Assembly: GCF_000269905.1 (NCBI RefSeq)
Contig: NZ_AKIF01000001.1
Location: 1 to 60,240, forward strand
Direction: 5' to 3'
Origin: Alkalibacillus haloalkaliphilus C5
Lineage (GTDB): Bacteria > Bacillota > Bacilli > Bacillales > Alkalibacillaceae
DNA length: 60,240 nt
A model generated the notes under the pieces. That model saw nothing but the letters and a program-made list of their open reading frames with translations. It had not been told where the DNA came from and did no database searches. Below, piece after piece: positions 34,543 through 42,798 of this stretch; positions within the stretch are counted from its first letter, which is position 1; each line of letters begins with the position of its first letter. The position numbers and the translations under genes are program-made.

Positions 34543-35223
34543 ATGTTTTTCCACCCCATGGATCTATTAATTTTTGCAGCACTTGGTTTAGCAATGTGGG
34601 CTCAGTCGAAAGTAAAAGGTAATTTTGAAAAATGGTCGAAAGTGCAAGCTTCAGCTGGCTTAAGTGGAGCACAAGTCGCTAGAAGGATTTTAGACGAAGA
34701 AGGCTTACACAATGTGAAGATTGAGCGCTCGAAAAAAGGAACACTTTCTGATCATTATGACCCGTCTAAGAAAGTGGTGCGATTATCAGACCCTGTCTAT
34801 AACGGGAATTCGATTTCTTCATTATCAGTCGCTGCTCATGAAGTGGGACACGCGATTCAAGATGCGACTAATTATTCGATGTTAGTCGTACGACATAAAG
34901 TGTTTCCCGTAGCGAATTTCGGTTCACAATTAGCCCCAATATTATTAATTGGTGGCTTTATTCTAGACATGTTCAATTTAATTACTGTAGGGATCGTTCT
35001 GTTTTCATTAGCAGTGCTCTTCCAGTTAGTTACTCTTCCAGTTGAGTACAACGCTAGTAGTCGGGCTAAAGATAAATTAGTTAAATTTGGTATGATTTCA
35101 AACAATGAAGTTCGCGGTGTAAGTAAAGTGTTAAACGCTGCAGCATTAACTTACGTCGCCAGCACTTTAATGGCGGTACTTCAGTTAATTAAGTTTATTT
35201 TAATTGCAAAAAGTCGACGGTAA
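34543..35223 (+). CDS. yugP: YugP-type zinc metallopeptidase
   Basis: 226 residues. The zinc motif is AAHEVGHAIQ (about 97-106, HExxH). Four helices surround it: one N-terminal, two after the active site and one C-terminal. A NASSRA segment after helix 3 is typical. Membrane protease family with no known substrate. It begins with ATG and AAAGGAC upstream, and is followed by the DUF5392 gene 14 bases later. Confidence 0.88.
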   Translation: MFFHPMDLLIFAALGLAMWAQSKVKGNFEKWSKVQASAGLSGAQVARRILDEEGLHNVKIERSKKGTLSDHYDPSKKVVRLSDPVYNGNSISSLSVAAHEVGHAIQDATNYSMLVVRHKVFPVANFGSQLAPILLIGGFILDMFNLITVGIVLFSLAVLFQLVTLPVEYNASSRAKDKLVKFGMISNNEVRGVSKVLNAAALTYVASTLMAVLQLIKFILIAKSRR

Positions 35224-35237
35224 AAGGAGTGTCTCAT

Positions 35238-35669
35238 ATGAATCTATTTACACCAAAAGATGCTTCCAGTTATGTTAAAGAAGAATTCGATGAAATGCAG
35301 TCAAAAATTTCACCTTTTATGAGGCGAAGTTTAATCTATTCATTTATTGCATTTCCACTTATGGCCATTTCGATCTTTAACTTATTCTTCGCGTTAACAT
35401 CAATGCCATATTCTAGTGAAGTTTTATTAGCGATTGGCGTTTTAGCTTTAATTGGCGCATTCGGAATGGCGTTGTTCAGAGAGTCACTACACCACAACAA
35501 GTCGCTTCATCAAACAAGTATCAATTATATAAGGGAGCGAATTGCTAAAAGCGAAATCGTTCCTGAGCAAGCTGTAAAACGTTATTTAAAAATAATCGAT
35601 TACAACCCTAACCAACTATTCCATACTTTCCATGAGTTTTTAAAGCATGAAGAGCGACTTAAAAAATAG
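35238..35669 (+). CDS. DUF5392 family membrane protein (YwnF-like)
   Basis: 143 residues with two helices (about 31-54 and 63-81) between an N-terminal charged segment and a helical C-terminal domain. I start at ATG 35238 with GGAG eight bases upstream; the GTG three codons earlier overlaps it. Probably co-transcribed with yugP and ended by the terminator at 35670. Function unknown. Confidence 0.7.
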   Translation: MNLFTPKDASSYVKEEFDEMQSKISPFMRRSLIYSFIAFPLMAISIFNLFFALTSMPYSSEVLLAIGVLALIGAFGMALFRESLHHNKSLHQTSINYIRERIAKSEIVPEQAVKRYLKIIDYNPNQLFHTFHEFLKHEERLKK

Positions 35670-35700
35670 AACAGAGGGATAACCCCCTGCTCTGTTTTTT
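35670..35700. terminator. Bidirectional terminator
   Basis: AACAGAG pairs with CTCTGTT around an inner GGG/CCC, with T runs on both strands. Shared by the DUF5392 gene (plus) and the secreted nuclease (minus). Confidence 0.8.
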
Positions 35701-38326
35701 ATGGACGTGAAAACAGTTTGTCCAACTCATTTTCGATCTTATTTAATTCAACTTGTTTACTTTGATCAAAATATTTGTCTAACGACTTTTCTATATGTTG
35801 CATGCCCGAAGCAATATGTTGATCGGTATTTCCTTTTGTTTCAATCAACTCATGCAACTCTTCTTCTAGTAACAGTAGCGTTTCTTCTAAATCTTCATCT
35901 GCTCGTTCAACTAGGTTAGTAGTGACGTCACTCAATGTGTCCTCACCTTCAACGTACCCATCTAGCAACGATTCTTGGACGACAAAGTCTTCTTCAAACC
36001 TTGGCATCAGTTTATACTCATCAAAGTTATAAGTCACAACACCTGTGATCGATTCGTAAGTAACTGTTGTATCGATGTCACCAACTAAAGCGTCAATCAC
36101 AAACTCACCATAATCGTCAGAAGCTGGATAGTCACCAAATTCATTGCCCTGTTCTACTGTTACATCCGTTACAGTCACTAGTTGCCCTTCTAACGCTTCA
36201 CCAATTTCTGTCGATGCAACTTGCTTCGGTTCAGGAAGGCCGACATCATAATTCACGACTTCAACATTGCTTTCACTTGGGATAACTTGCAGTAGCCCAA
36301 AGTATTCCTCAGTCCGTGCTTTAACTTGGATTTCATCACCTAGTTCAGCTCCGAAATCCTCTGCACGTACCACAATCCCGCCAGTTTCATCCTGTACATA
36401 ATAGTTATACATTCCACCTTGAAAAAAACCAGCTGTAATAATACCCGTAAAATGAACGCGCGTGCCAAGCTCAGCATTCCGAACTTCCTCAAGTGAAACC
36501 ATTGGCAGTTCAACTTGCAGATCATCCTCACTTCTTGGCATCAGTTTGTACTCTCCAAAGTTGTAATCAATCACACCTGTAATGGCATCGTAAGTTTCAC
36601 CAACTTCAAGAAAACCAGCGTCATTGTCGATTATAAACTCACCGCCCGCATCACGTACTGTGTAATCGTTGTACTGATCTACTGACAAAACTTCTACATC
36701 TTCTAATGTGACAAGTTGTGCTTCTAGCTCTTCTCCTAAATCTCTTGAACTAATCACTTGTGGGTCTACAACATCCTGCGCTTCATTAATCACTTCAGCA
36801 TTGCTAGCCACAATTTGTAACATTCCATAAAACTCTTCTGTCGTTCCAGCTGCACGTATTTCATCACCAACCTCAGCATCTAGATCGCCGTTACGTACTA
36901 CAATAGCAGCAGTGTGGTCTTGTACATAATAGTTAATCATGCCACTCGCCTCAACTTTATGCGTGACAGTACCCTCAACCATGACATTTGTGCCAAGGTC
37001 AGCCACTCTAGCATCAGCAATAACTGGATCACGTTCAAACGCAGGCTCATAACCTTCTGCTAACGCGGTCATTTCATCTGGGAAGAAAATACGTTCATAA
37101 TGAGGGACTTCTTCATAATCATTCGGCAAGTAATACTGCATCGTACTTGAATTACCAACCATACGATGTAGCGGTCTGTCATCATATCGTGAACGGAACT
37201 CAAAAGGCAACTCCATTAAAGGTGCATCTTCTGACCAAATACCAAGCTTATCCTCTTCAGCTTGACGAGCCGCTTCTTGATACTCTAAATATGTCTCCTC
37301 ATCGCCGACCGGCCAAATGAAGTATGATGGTGCATGACCTTCCCTGACCAATTCCAAGCCAGTGTTTAAATCATCCTCAGCACGAATCACTTCTGCTAAT
37401 AGTCTTCCATAAGTATCTAATGGCTCTTCACCTAACTTCAGAATAACTTCATCACCAGGTTGAAGTAGCTCTTGTAAGTATTCTGTTGCCTTATCTCCGT
37501 GATACTTTTGTGAGTGGTTCGGGTCTTCTAAAATTAAATCTTCATCATAAAAATCTTGATGATATGTTTCAGCCGTATCCATATTTAAATACCTTACATT
37601 CGTCGTTCCTAGAACAGGACTTGTAATATGAATCGTGTCCCCATCTACGACACGATCAACTGTTGCAACATACTCATCTTCAATCTCCGGAGGTTCAACT
37701 GGTTCGTGCTGTCCTAAGTGCTCAAATGTATCTGCAAAGAATGGAATCCATTCATCTTCTGGGTGGAACTCATCATGAATGTTACGGTCGCCAACCTTTA
37801 CATCATAATCTCTCACTAACGTTTGATTTGCTGTTCTTGTTTGTTCATCACCCCAGTACTGACCAGGGTCTTCACCAACTCGTCCAATTGAGTCAATGAC
37901 TTCACCATCGCGTACCGAATCATCATAATTCTTAAATAAAACAATAGCATCATTACCATTAAATCCATAAAAATAAGATGACCCAGTCACATCAGCTTTT
38001 TCTAACAACTCATCAGACCCATTAGCATGAGCGACAACTAATGTCTCTCCAGACGCTAACTCACCTGTAAGTTCTAACGGACTAGCAAAGCCATCATCAG
38101 GTTCTTGACTCGCTCCATTTGTGAAATTGACTAACGTATAGTCTTCTAGATTAATAGAATTACCTGTGCCATTATAAAGCTCTAATGCTTTATTAAAGCC
38201 ACTACCTTCAACATACTCTGAGATGATTAAGTCATCGAAGTCTTCTGCACTAACTGGTATTACCAACATACTGCTAACTAAAACAACAAAAAACAGACTT
38301 AGTAAGACACTTTTTAACCTTTGCAC
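35699..38326 (-). CDS. Secreted multidomain nuclease (LTD, SNase, duplicated OB units)
   Basis: 875 residues. Signal peptide 1-27; lamin-tail-like domain (about 30-150); thermonuclease domain (about 218-375) with DGDTIHI, RYLNMDTAE and DTYGRLLAEV holding the catalytic residues; then two tandem units (about 435-610 and 615-795), each an OB-like NYYVQD block followed by a YxAITGVIDYNFGEYKLMPR block, as in YhcR. A helical, acidic C-tail ends it. Unlike YhcR there is no 5'-nucleotidase domain and no LPXTG anchor. Probably digests external DNA/RNA. GTG start with GGGAGG upstream. Confidence 0.85.
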   Translation of the reverse strand: MQRLKSVLLSLFFVVLVSSMLVIPVSAEDFDDLIISEYVEGSGFNKALELYNGTGNSINLEDYTLVNFTNGASQEPDDGFASPLELTGELASGETLVVAHANGSDELLEKADVTGSSYFYGFNGNDAIVLFKNYDDSVRDGEVIDSIGRVGEDPGQYWGDEQTRTANQTLVRDYDVKVGDRNIHDEFHPEDEWIPFFADTFEHLGQHEPVEPPEIEDEYVATVDRVVDGDTIHITSPVLGTTNVRYLNMDTAETYHQDFYDEDLILEDPNHSQKYHGDKATEYLQELLQPGDEVILKLGEEPLDTYGRLLAEVIRAEDDLNTGLELVREGHAPSYFIWPVGDEETYLEYQEAARQAEEDKLGIWSEDAPLMELPFEFRSRYDDRPLHRMVGNSSTMQYYLPNDYEEVPHYERIFFPDEMTALAEGYEPAFERDPVIADARVADLGTNVMVEGTVTHKVEASGMINYYVQDHTAAIVVRNGDLDAEVGDEIRAAGTTEEFYGMLQIVASNAEVINEAQDVVDPQVISSRDLGEELEAQLVTLEDVEVLSVDQYNDYTVRDAGGEFIIDNDAGFLEVGETYDAITGVIDYNFGEYKLMPRSEDDLQVELPMVSLEEVRNAELGTRVHFTGIITAGFFQGGMYNYYVQDETGGIVVRAEDFGAELGDEIQVKARTEEYFGLLQVIPSESNVEVVNYDVGLPEPKQVASTEIGEALEGQLVTVTDVTVEQGNEFGDYPASDDYGEFVIDALVGDIDTTVTYESITGVVTYNFDEYKLMPRFEEDFVVQESLLDGYVEGEDTLSDVTTNLVERADEDLEETLLLLEEELHELIETKGNTDQHIASGMQHIEKSLDKYFDQSKQVELNKIENELDKLFSRP

Positions 38327-38458
38327 TATTTAACCTCCCATATTGTCAAAATCAGTTTTATTATAAACAAAATATTGTCACTTTTGTGTTAAATTTCTGT
38401 AAATTATTCCACCACAGGATAAAACAGTATAAAAGTCTAGGTGAAAAAGTCATGCAAA

Positions 38459-38492
38459 ATAAAAAGTGCGCCTAACATTAAGCGCACTACAA
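38459..38492 (-). terminator. Terminator of the DUF4181-family cluster
   Basis: On the minus strand AGTGCGC and GCGCACT form the stem and TTTTTATTTT follows. The first arm overlaps the stop region of the last gene. Confidence 0.8.
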
Positions 38493-38777
38493 GATTTCTG
38501 CAACTATCCCCCAGTTAGGTAAATAGAATATGAGAGGAATAAAGAGATAAAAAAACGTATTTAGATCTTTTCTGGCTTCTTTCGGTAATAGATACATAAC
38601 GACACTTGCATATACAACAAACGTCATAACTGAAAAAGTTACACCATATTGAAGGATCTCACCAGGCCTTAGTTCGACCCATACCAAGCTAAATGTGAAT
38701 AAATACTTCAAGATAATTAACCCAATGACCGAAAACCAAAACCATCGTGGTTGCTTCCATTCAATTTGTTCTTCCAT
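38487..38777 (-). CDS. Small membrane protein at the end of the DUF4181 cluster
   Basis: 96 residues with three hydrophobic helices (about 13-33, 43-64, 72-90). It follows three DUF4181-like genes at short spacing and shares their size range, but lacks their clear motif, so the relation is inferred from position only. ATG with GGAGTGAG upstream. Confidence 0.55.
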   Translation of the reverse strand: MEEQIEWKQPRWFWFSVIGLIILKYLFTFSLVWVELRPGEILQYGVTFSVMTFVVYASVVMYLLPKEARKDLNTFFYLFIPLIFYLPNWGIVAEIL

Positions 38778-38832
38778 GCAAACTCACTCCTTTACATTAC
38801 AAAGTCTGTAAGTCTAGGTGATAAGAACAAAA

Positions 38833-39228
38833 CTAAACATGGTCAGGCACAACTCCGAAGAATTCGGTGTAATAAAAAACGATTACTAAAGCAAGCATAG
38901 TTGCTGATACAGCCCAAATAACGACATACTCTCGCTTCTCACGTGCATAAACCCATTCCATAATGCCTTCGATGACATAAATCCCCGTATATAAAGCAAT
39001 CACCCAAAGCAACAAATTTGTTAAACTCTCAGCAAAAAGTGTAACTACAATCGTTCCAATCATCGGTACAGCAATTATTAGAAATCCATGTAAAAAGTTA
39101 TAAAAACGCTCATCAAACGATTTCTTTTCCTTTGGAATATGTAAATTATGACGAATAACCTTCTCAACAATATAAGCTATTGCAAGTAGGTTTAATAATA
39201 AGAGAAATAAAGGCACTAATTCCGTCAT
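38833..39228 (-). CDS. DUF4181 family membrane protein 3
   Basis: 131 residues, four helices. After helix 1 a short basic segment (RHNLHIPKEKKSFDERFYNFLH) takes the place of the usual KxxG-D-x-x-Y/F pattern of this group. It is the most diverged of three tandem paralogues. ATG with GGGAGAGG upstream, 12 bases after the previous stop. Confidence 0.65.
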   Translation of the reverse strand: MTELVPLFLLLLNLLAIAYIVEKVIRHNLHIPKEKKSFDERFYNFLHGFLIIAVPMIGTIVVTLFAESLTNLLLWVIALYTGIYVIEGIMEWVYAREKREYVVIWAVSATMLALVIVFYYTEFFGVVPDHV

Positions 39229-39240
39229 GTAATCCTCTCC

Positions 39241-39633
39241 CTAACTCCCGCGACTAACCAGTTCAATCAGTAAATAGACAGACCCTACAATCATAAATGA
39301 ATTAATAAGCATAATCCAATGCAGCTTCTCTTCCGGTTGAACGATCCAATTCATCACAACATCTACAACTCTAAATAAAACCACTACACTAACTACAATT
39401 AATTCCCAATGTTCCATTGAAATGTAGAAATTGTTAACTAAAATAACTGAAATTAATATTAAAGCCAGTAACTTATTTATATAACGATGAATGTTATTAA
39501 CGTTTCTTCCATCACTCTCAAAAATAGCCTTCGTGTTAGCATCAACTCCTAACAACTTCCTCATACCATATTGCATGAGGAATATGATGAGCATAAAAAC
39601 TATAACTAAAAACACAATCTCTCCAGCATACAT
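39241..39633 (-). CDS. DUF4181 family membrane protein 2
   Basis: 130 residues, four helices. MRKLLGVDANTKAIFESDGRNVNNIHRYINK after helix 1 aligns with the neighbour at 39645, as does LHWIMLINSFMI near the end. Such paralogues probably arose by tandem duplication. AGGTGG precedes the ATG. Function unknown. Confidence 0.75.
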   Translation of the reverse strand: MYAGEIVFLVIVFMLIIFLMQYGMRKLLGVDANTKAIFESDGRNVNNIHRYINKLLALILISVILVNNFYISMEHWELIVVSVVVLFRVVDVVMNWIVQPEEKLHWIMLINSFMIVGSVYLLIELVSRGS

Positions 39634-39644
39634 AACAGCACCAC

Positions 39645-40037
39645 CTATACTGCTAAAGAGTTAGATAAAGCTAATAAAACCCCAAAGAAAGTTAATATGA
39701 CGACTGTATTAATTAACATGATCCAATGAACTTTCTCCTGAGGACGGTGCTTCCAAAACATAAATATATCTAACCCTCTAAAAATTAAAACAAACGTAAT
39801 TAAAATGACATAGGTTAAGTTATCAAAATTAAATAACATGTAATGACCAATAAGTAGCGTAATACCAATGAGCACGAAAATTTGGTTTAACTTACGATGT
39901 CGGTCATTCACATACGGGTCTCTTCCTTGAAAGATCGCTTGCCAACTCGTGTCTAACCCCATAAACTTTCGAACAGTCCGTTGTAACAACACCATCAAAA
40001 TAAAAAAGGATAATATAATAACGATTAATTCAAGCAT
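39645..40037 (-). CDS. DUF4181 family membrane protein 1
   Basis: 130 residues, four helices. VRKFMGLDTSWQAIFQGRDPYVNDRHRKLNQ and VHWIMLINTVVI match the next gene, so they are duplicates. First gene of the cluster; AGGAGC before ATG. The 16-bp palindrome at 40060-40075 lies 22 bases upstream of the start and may control the whole cluster. Confidence 0.75.
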   Translation of the reverse strand: MLELIVIILSFFILMVLLQRTVRKFMGLDTSWQAIFQGRDPYVNDRHRKLNQIFVLIGITLLIGHYMLFNFDNLTYVILITFVLIFRGLDIFMFWKHRPQEKVHWIMLINTVVILTFFGVLLALSNSLAV

Positions 40038-40059
40038 TTCTTGTTGCTCCTTTCCTATT

Positions 40060-40075
40060 AATCAAACGTTTGATT
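40060..40075. promoter_or_regulatory. 16-bp perfect palindrome upstream of the DUF4181 cluster
   Basis: AATCAAACGTTTGATT, the same core as at 4419-4438 and 10845-10872, sits just before the ribosome site of the first gene, the place expected for a repressor site or for a small leader hairpin. Confidence 0.55.
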
Positions 40076-40145
40076 GAACGACTACACTTGTTAAAACTAT
40101 TACAAGAATAATACCATAAATTGTCATTAAACAGAAGAAACGAAA

Positions 40146-40174
40146 ACAAAAAAACTCCACCATTTTGGTAGAGT
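40146..40174 (-). terminator. Terminator of the zinc-ribbon/TM2 gene
   Basis: On the minus strand ACTCTACCA pairs with TGGTGGAGT, followed by T7. Confidence 0.88.
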
Positions 40175-40178
40175 CTCG

Positions 40179-40544
40179 TTAGAAAAATTCCCACTCCTCA
40201 ACATGCTTACCTTGATTGACTTTGTTTGCGATCTGGTAAGCATCGACTAAATTAATAATCCATATGACAAACATTGCCATACCAGCTGTAGCAATTGTCG
40301 CCAATACCCATACACCAAATAGAACAATTCCTTTTAAACCTTGTCCAACATATAATTGACCTAACCCAACAACTAAAGCTGAAAGAATTAATGCCAGTAT
40401 TGGACTCTTTCCTTTACTTGGTTGTGGTTCATCATTTATAACCGTGCTTTCATGTTGACTTACGTTTGACTTAACGCGCTCACCACACCTAGAACAATAT
40501 TGATCGTTTACAAACAATTGATTTCCACATTTATGACATGTCAT
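40179..40544 (-). CDS. Zinc-ribbon and TM2 domain protein
   Basis: 121 residues. An N-terminal zinc ribbon (CHKCGN...CSRCGE, residues 3-21) is joined by a polar linker to a TM2-like region: two helices with PILALILSALVVGLGQLYVGQ and the DAYQIANKVNQG tail. The ribbon likely faces the cytoplasm. ATG with AGGTGATA upstream. Role unknown; family members are common next to membrane stress genes. Confidence 0.8.
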   Translation of the reverse strand: MTCHKCGNQLFVNDQYCSRCGERVKSNVSQHESTVINDEPQPSKGKSPILALILSALVVGLGQLYVGQGLKGIVLFGVWVLATIATAGMAMFVIWIINLVDAYQIANKVNQGKHVEEWEFF

Positions 40545-40675
40545 ATTATCACCTCATATAATTTACACACTTATATTATAATGAATGCATTCCTTTGTAA
40601 AACAAACCCGCTGTATAAAATAGGTGAAACAACTTACATATTACTGTAAAATTGTATACGGGAGGAGGAATTACT

Positions 40676-41074
40676 ATGAATTATCAAACTAAAAAAGATG
40701 TCTGGGTAGCCATATTATTATTTGGTATTACAGGCTTTATCGTTACATACTCGTTTATTCAATCCGATTTATTCTTCATGATCATAGGTGTCACTCTTTT
40801 AATCGCCATCATTTGGTTTTGGTTTACAGTCCGATACAAGGTAGATGAAGGCCAATTGATGATAAAGTTTGGACCATTCACAAAGAAAATAGACATTCTA
40901 GACATTGAGCAAATCAGGTTAGTACGCAGCCTGAAATTATCTCCTGCACTTTCTGTTACCCGTTTAGAAATCACATATGGTTACGACCACCGAGTAATTA
41001 GAATTTCCCCAGCTGATAAAAGTCTATTTGTTAAGCAACTCATGTCGATCAATCCAGATATTGAATTTGAATAA
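40676..41074 (+). CDS. YyaB/SunI-like PH domain membrane protein
   Basis: 132 residues: two helices (about 10-26, 31-49), then a bacterial PH domain: YKVDEGQLMIKFGPFTKKI, LDIEQIRLVRS, and LSPALSVTRLEITYG, the bPH_4 pattern. Known relative SunI protects against sublancin; nothing here shows a bacteriocin. I start at ATG 40676 because GGAGGAGG precedes it. 16 bases to the next gene. Confidence 0.75.
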   Translation: MNYQTKKDVWVAILLFGITGFIVTYSFIQSDLFFMIIGVTLLIAIIWFWFTVRYKVDEGQLMIKFGPFTKKIDILDIEQIRLVRSLKLSPALSVTRLEITYGYDHRVIRISPADKSLFVKQLMSINPDIEFE

Positions 41075-41090
41075 AATATGAGGTGATTTT

Positions 41091-41399
41091 ATGCCAGTTT
41101 GTCAACATTGTGGAGAAACGTGGTCTTATAAAGAATCACTAAAGCAAGTTTTAAAACTGAGAAGGAAAATGACTTGCGAGCACTGCAATGAAAAACAGTA
41201 TTCTTCACAGCGAAGCTATTGGGTTAGTCAAATGGTGGCCCTTCCAGCATATCTCATCATTATCCCTTTAATGAATATTATTTTTAATGTAGGATTTCTC
41301 GTGGGTTTTCTTACGATCACTCCGTTACTTATTTTTTACATTCTCATAACCCCTAAACTCCTGACGTTATCGAATAAAGAAGAGCCTTTATGTAGGTAA
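41091..41399 (+). CDS. TIGR04104 family zinc finger membrane protein
   Basis: 102 residues. Two CxxC pairs spaced about 27 residues apart (CQHCGETW at 4-11, CEHCNEKQ near 33) make the cxxc_20_cxxc pattern; two helices follow. TGAGGTGA precedes ATG. Operon with the PH domain gene. Function unknown. Confidence 0.75.
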   Translation: MPVCQHCGETWSYKESLKQVLKLRRKMTCEHCNEKQYSSQRSYWVSQMVALPAYLIIIPLMNIIFNVGFLVGFLTITPLLIFYILITPKLLTLSNKEEPLCR

Positions 41400-41406
41400 A
41401 TGTATC

Positions 41407-41434
41407 ACCCTTAGGCGTGTGCTGTCATAAACTA
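41407..41434 (+). promoter_or_regulatory. Candidate sigma-K promoter of the coat genes
   Basis: ACC (41407-41409), 16 bases, and CATAAACTA (41426-41434), an exact fit to the CATAnnnTA -10 of sigma-K. Initiation would be near 41441. Confidence 0.5.
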
Positions 41435-41465
41435 AATCAGCACATGTTTAAGGGGGATTTTTTTT
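41408..41465 (+). terminator. Terminator-like hairpin overlapping the coat gene ribosome site
   Basis: CCCTTA (41408-41413) pairs with TAAGGG (41449-41454), and inside it TGTGCTG (41418-41424) with CAGCACA (41438-41444). T8 follows. The 3' arm includes the AAGGGGG ribosome site of the next gene. Confidence 0.7.
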
Positions 41466-41762
41466 ATGTATTATAACAACCCAAATTACACGCAATATGG
41501 GTATCCACAAATGCCACGCCAAGATGAGCAAGAAGTTGGGCTTTTATCATTATCGATCATTGAGCCATTTATGTTTTATAACTTACAAGGGCTTAACGGT
41601 TCAAATGTTGTTGTTCAGACAACACAAGGAGCCGAACGTGGTAAATTAGTTGAAGCAACTCCAGATCACATCACAATGGAAGTAAGCGGTAACTACTACT
41701 TTATTCGTATGCAAGAAATTGTATGGGTCATGCCGACAAACTATGAACCCGATCACATTTAA
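41466..41762 (+). CDS. DUF2642 protein, likely spore coat (YuzF-like)
   Basis: 98 residues. A Tyr/Asn/Pro/Gln-rich N-terminus (MYYNNPNYTQYGYPQMPRQ) typical of coat proteins is followed by a DUF2642-like small beta domain (GSNVVVQTTQGAERGKLVEATPDHITMEV). AAGGGGG precedes the ATG. It is upstream of a manganese catalase, and both likely belong to the mother-cell sigma-K regulon. Confidence 0.75.
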   Translation: MYYNNPNYTQYGYPQMPRQDEQEVGLLSLSIIEPFMFYNLQGLNGSNVVVQTTQGAERGKLVEATPDHITMEVSGNYYFIRMQEIVWVMPTNYEPDHI

Positions 41763-41826
41763 TGGATAATACAACCTTCCAACGTCATACACATAGTAAT
41801 GACGTCAAACAGTTGGAGGGAACATC

Positions 41827-42723
41827 ATGATTGAACGGTTTAATCGCATCGCCATTGAATTACCTAAAAGAGATGACCCTGATCCAAATGCAGCCGCCGC
41901 TGTCCAAGAATTACTTGGTGGACGCTTTGGAGAAATGTCTACACTAAATAACTACATGTTTCAGTCATTCGGTTTTAGACAACAAAAGAAACTGAAGCCT
42001 TTTTACGACTTAATTTGTAGTATATCTGGTGAAGAATTTGGTCATGTCGAGTTAGTTTCACACGCCATTAATTCAATGTTAGAAGGTGCTACTTACGCGG
42101 AAGACCCAGATCAAACACCGATGAGAGATGGTGTTGATAAACGAATATCATATCATTTTATCGACACAGATCAAATGGCAAAACCTTTTGACTCAATGGG
42201 GGCACCGTGGACTGGTGACTACACATTTAAAAGCGGTAATTTAGTTGAAGACTTGTTGCACAACTACTTTTTAGAAATTGGAGCGCGAACACATAAAATG
42301 CGCGTCTATGAAATGACGAGTAGTCCAATTGCGCGTGAAATGATTGGGTATCTACTTGTACGTGGTGGCGTTCATATTAAAGCTTACGCTAAAGCCCTTT
42401 ATGCTCTAACAGGAACTGACATGACTAAAATGCTTCCTGTCCCTAATTTAAGCAATCGACAATTTGATTATGCTCGTAAATGGGAAGATGCTGGTGAAGG
42501 AACTAAGCTGTATACGTTTAGCCAAAAAGATTACGGTGAAATTAGACAAATCTGGAAAGGTGACGACCCTGAAACCGGCATGCCTCTTGAAGTTATTCAA
42601 GGCGCCCCAGAAGGAGCACCTGTACCAGATTATCCACCAGCCCCAGAGACGTTCGCACCTGGCATCTCTCGCGAAGACTTTGAAGAAATCTCTAAAAGAC
42701 TGCAACGACAAGCTGGACTTTAG
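41827..42723 (+). CDS. Manganese catalase
   Basis: 298 residues, the Mn-catalase ferritin-like family (YdbD/CotJC type). Dimanganese ligands are expected in GGRFGEMSTLNNYMFQ (Glu), SGEEFGHVELVSHAIN (Glu, His), the LVEDLLHNYFLEIGART helix and LLVRGGVHIKAYAKAL (His). It dismutates H2O2 and, next to the DUF2642 protein, probably protects the spore. GGAGGG precedes ATG. Longer than CotJC (189), so closer to YdbD. Confidence 0.9.
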   Translation: MIERFNRIAIELPKRDDPDPNAAAAVQELLGGRFGEMSTLNNYMFQSFGFRQQKKLKPFYDLICSISGEEFGHVELVSHAINSMLEGATYAEDPDQTPMRDGVDKRISYHFIDTDQMAKPFDSMGAPWTGDYTFKSGNLVEDLLHNYFLEIGARTHKMRVYEMTSSPIAREMIGYLLVRGGVHIKAYAKALYALTGTDMTKMLPVPNLSNRQFDYARKWEDAGEGTKLYTFSQKDYGEIRQIWKGDDPETGMPLEVIQGAPEGAPVPDYPPAPETFAPGISREDFEEISKRLQRQAGL

Positions 42724-42760
42724 TATAAAAATGTCTATTTACAAACTACCCTAAAAGTAG

Positions 42761-42798
42761 TAGAAAGGGGGTGCAATTTTATGCACCCCCTTTCACTA
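42761..42798. terminator. Bidirectional terminator
   Basis: GAAAGGGGGTGCA pairs with TGCACCCCCTTTC across 6 bases. It separates the convergent catalase and fructose PTS units. T-richness is modest on both sides. Confidence 0.8.

Noticed and set aside
40676-41399. Bacteriocin immunity locus (SunI-like PH protein)
   Set aside because: No bacteriocin precursor or modification gene is adjacent; the PH family is broad.
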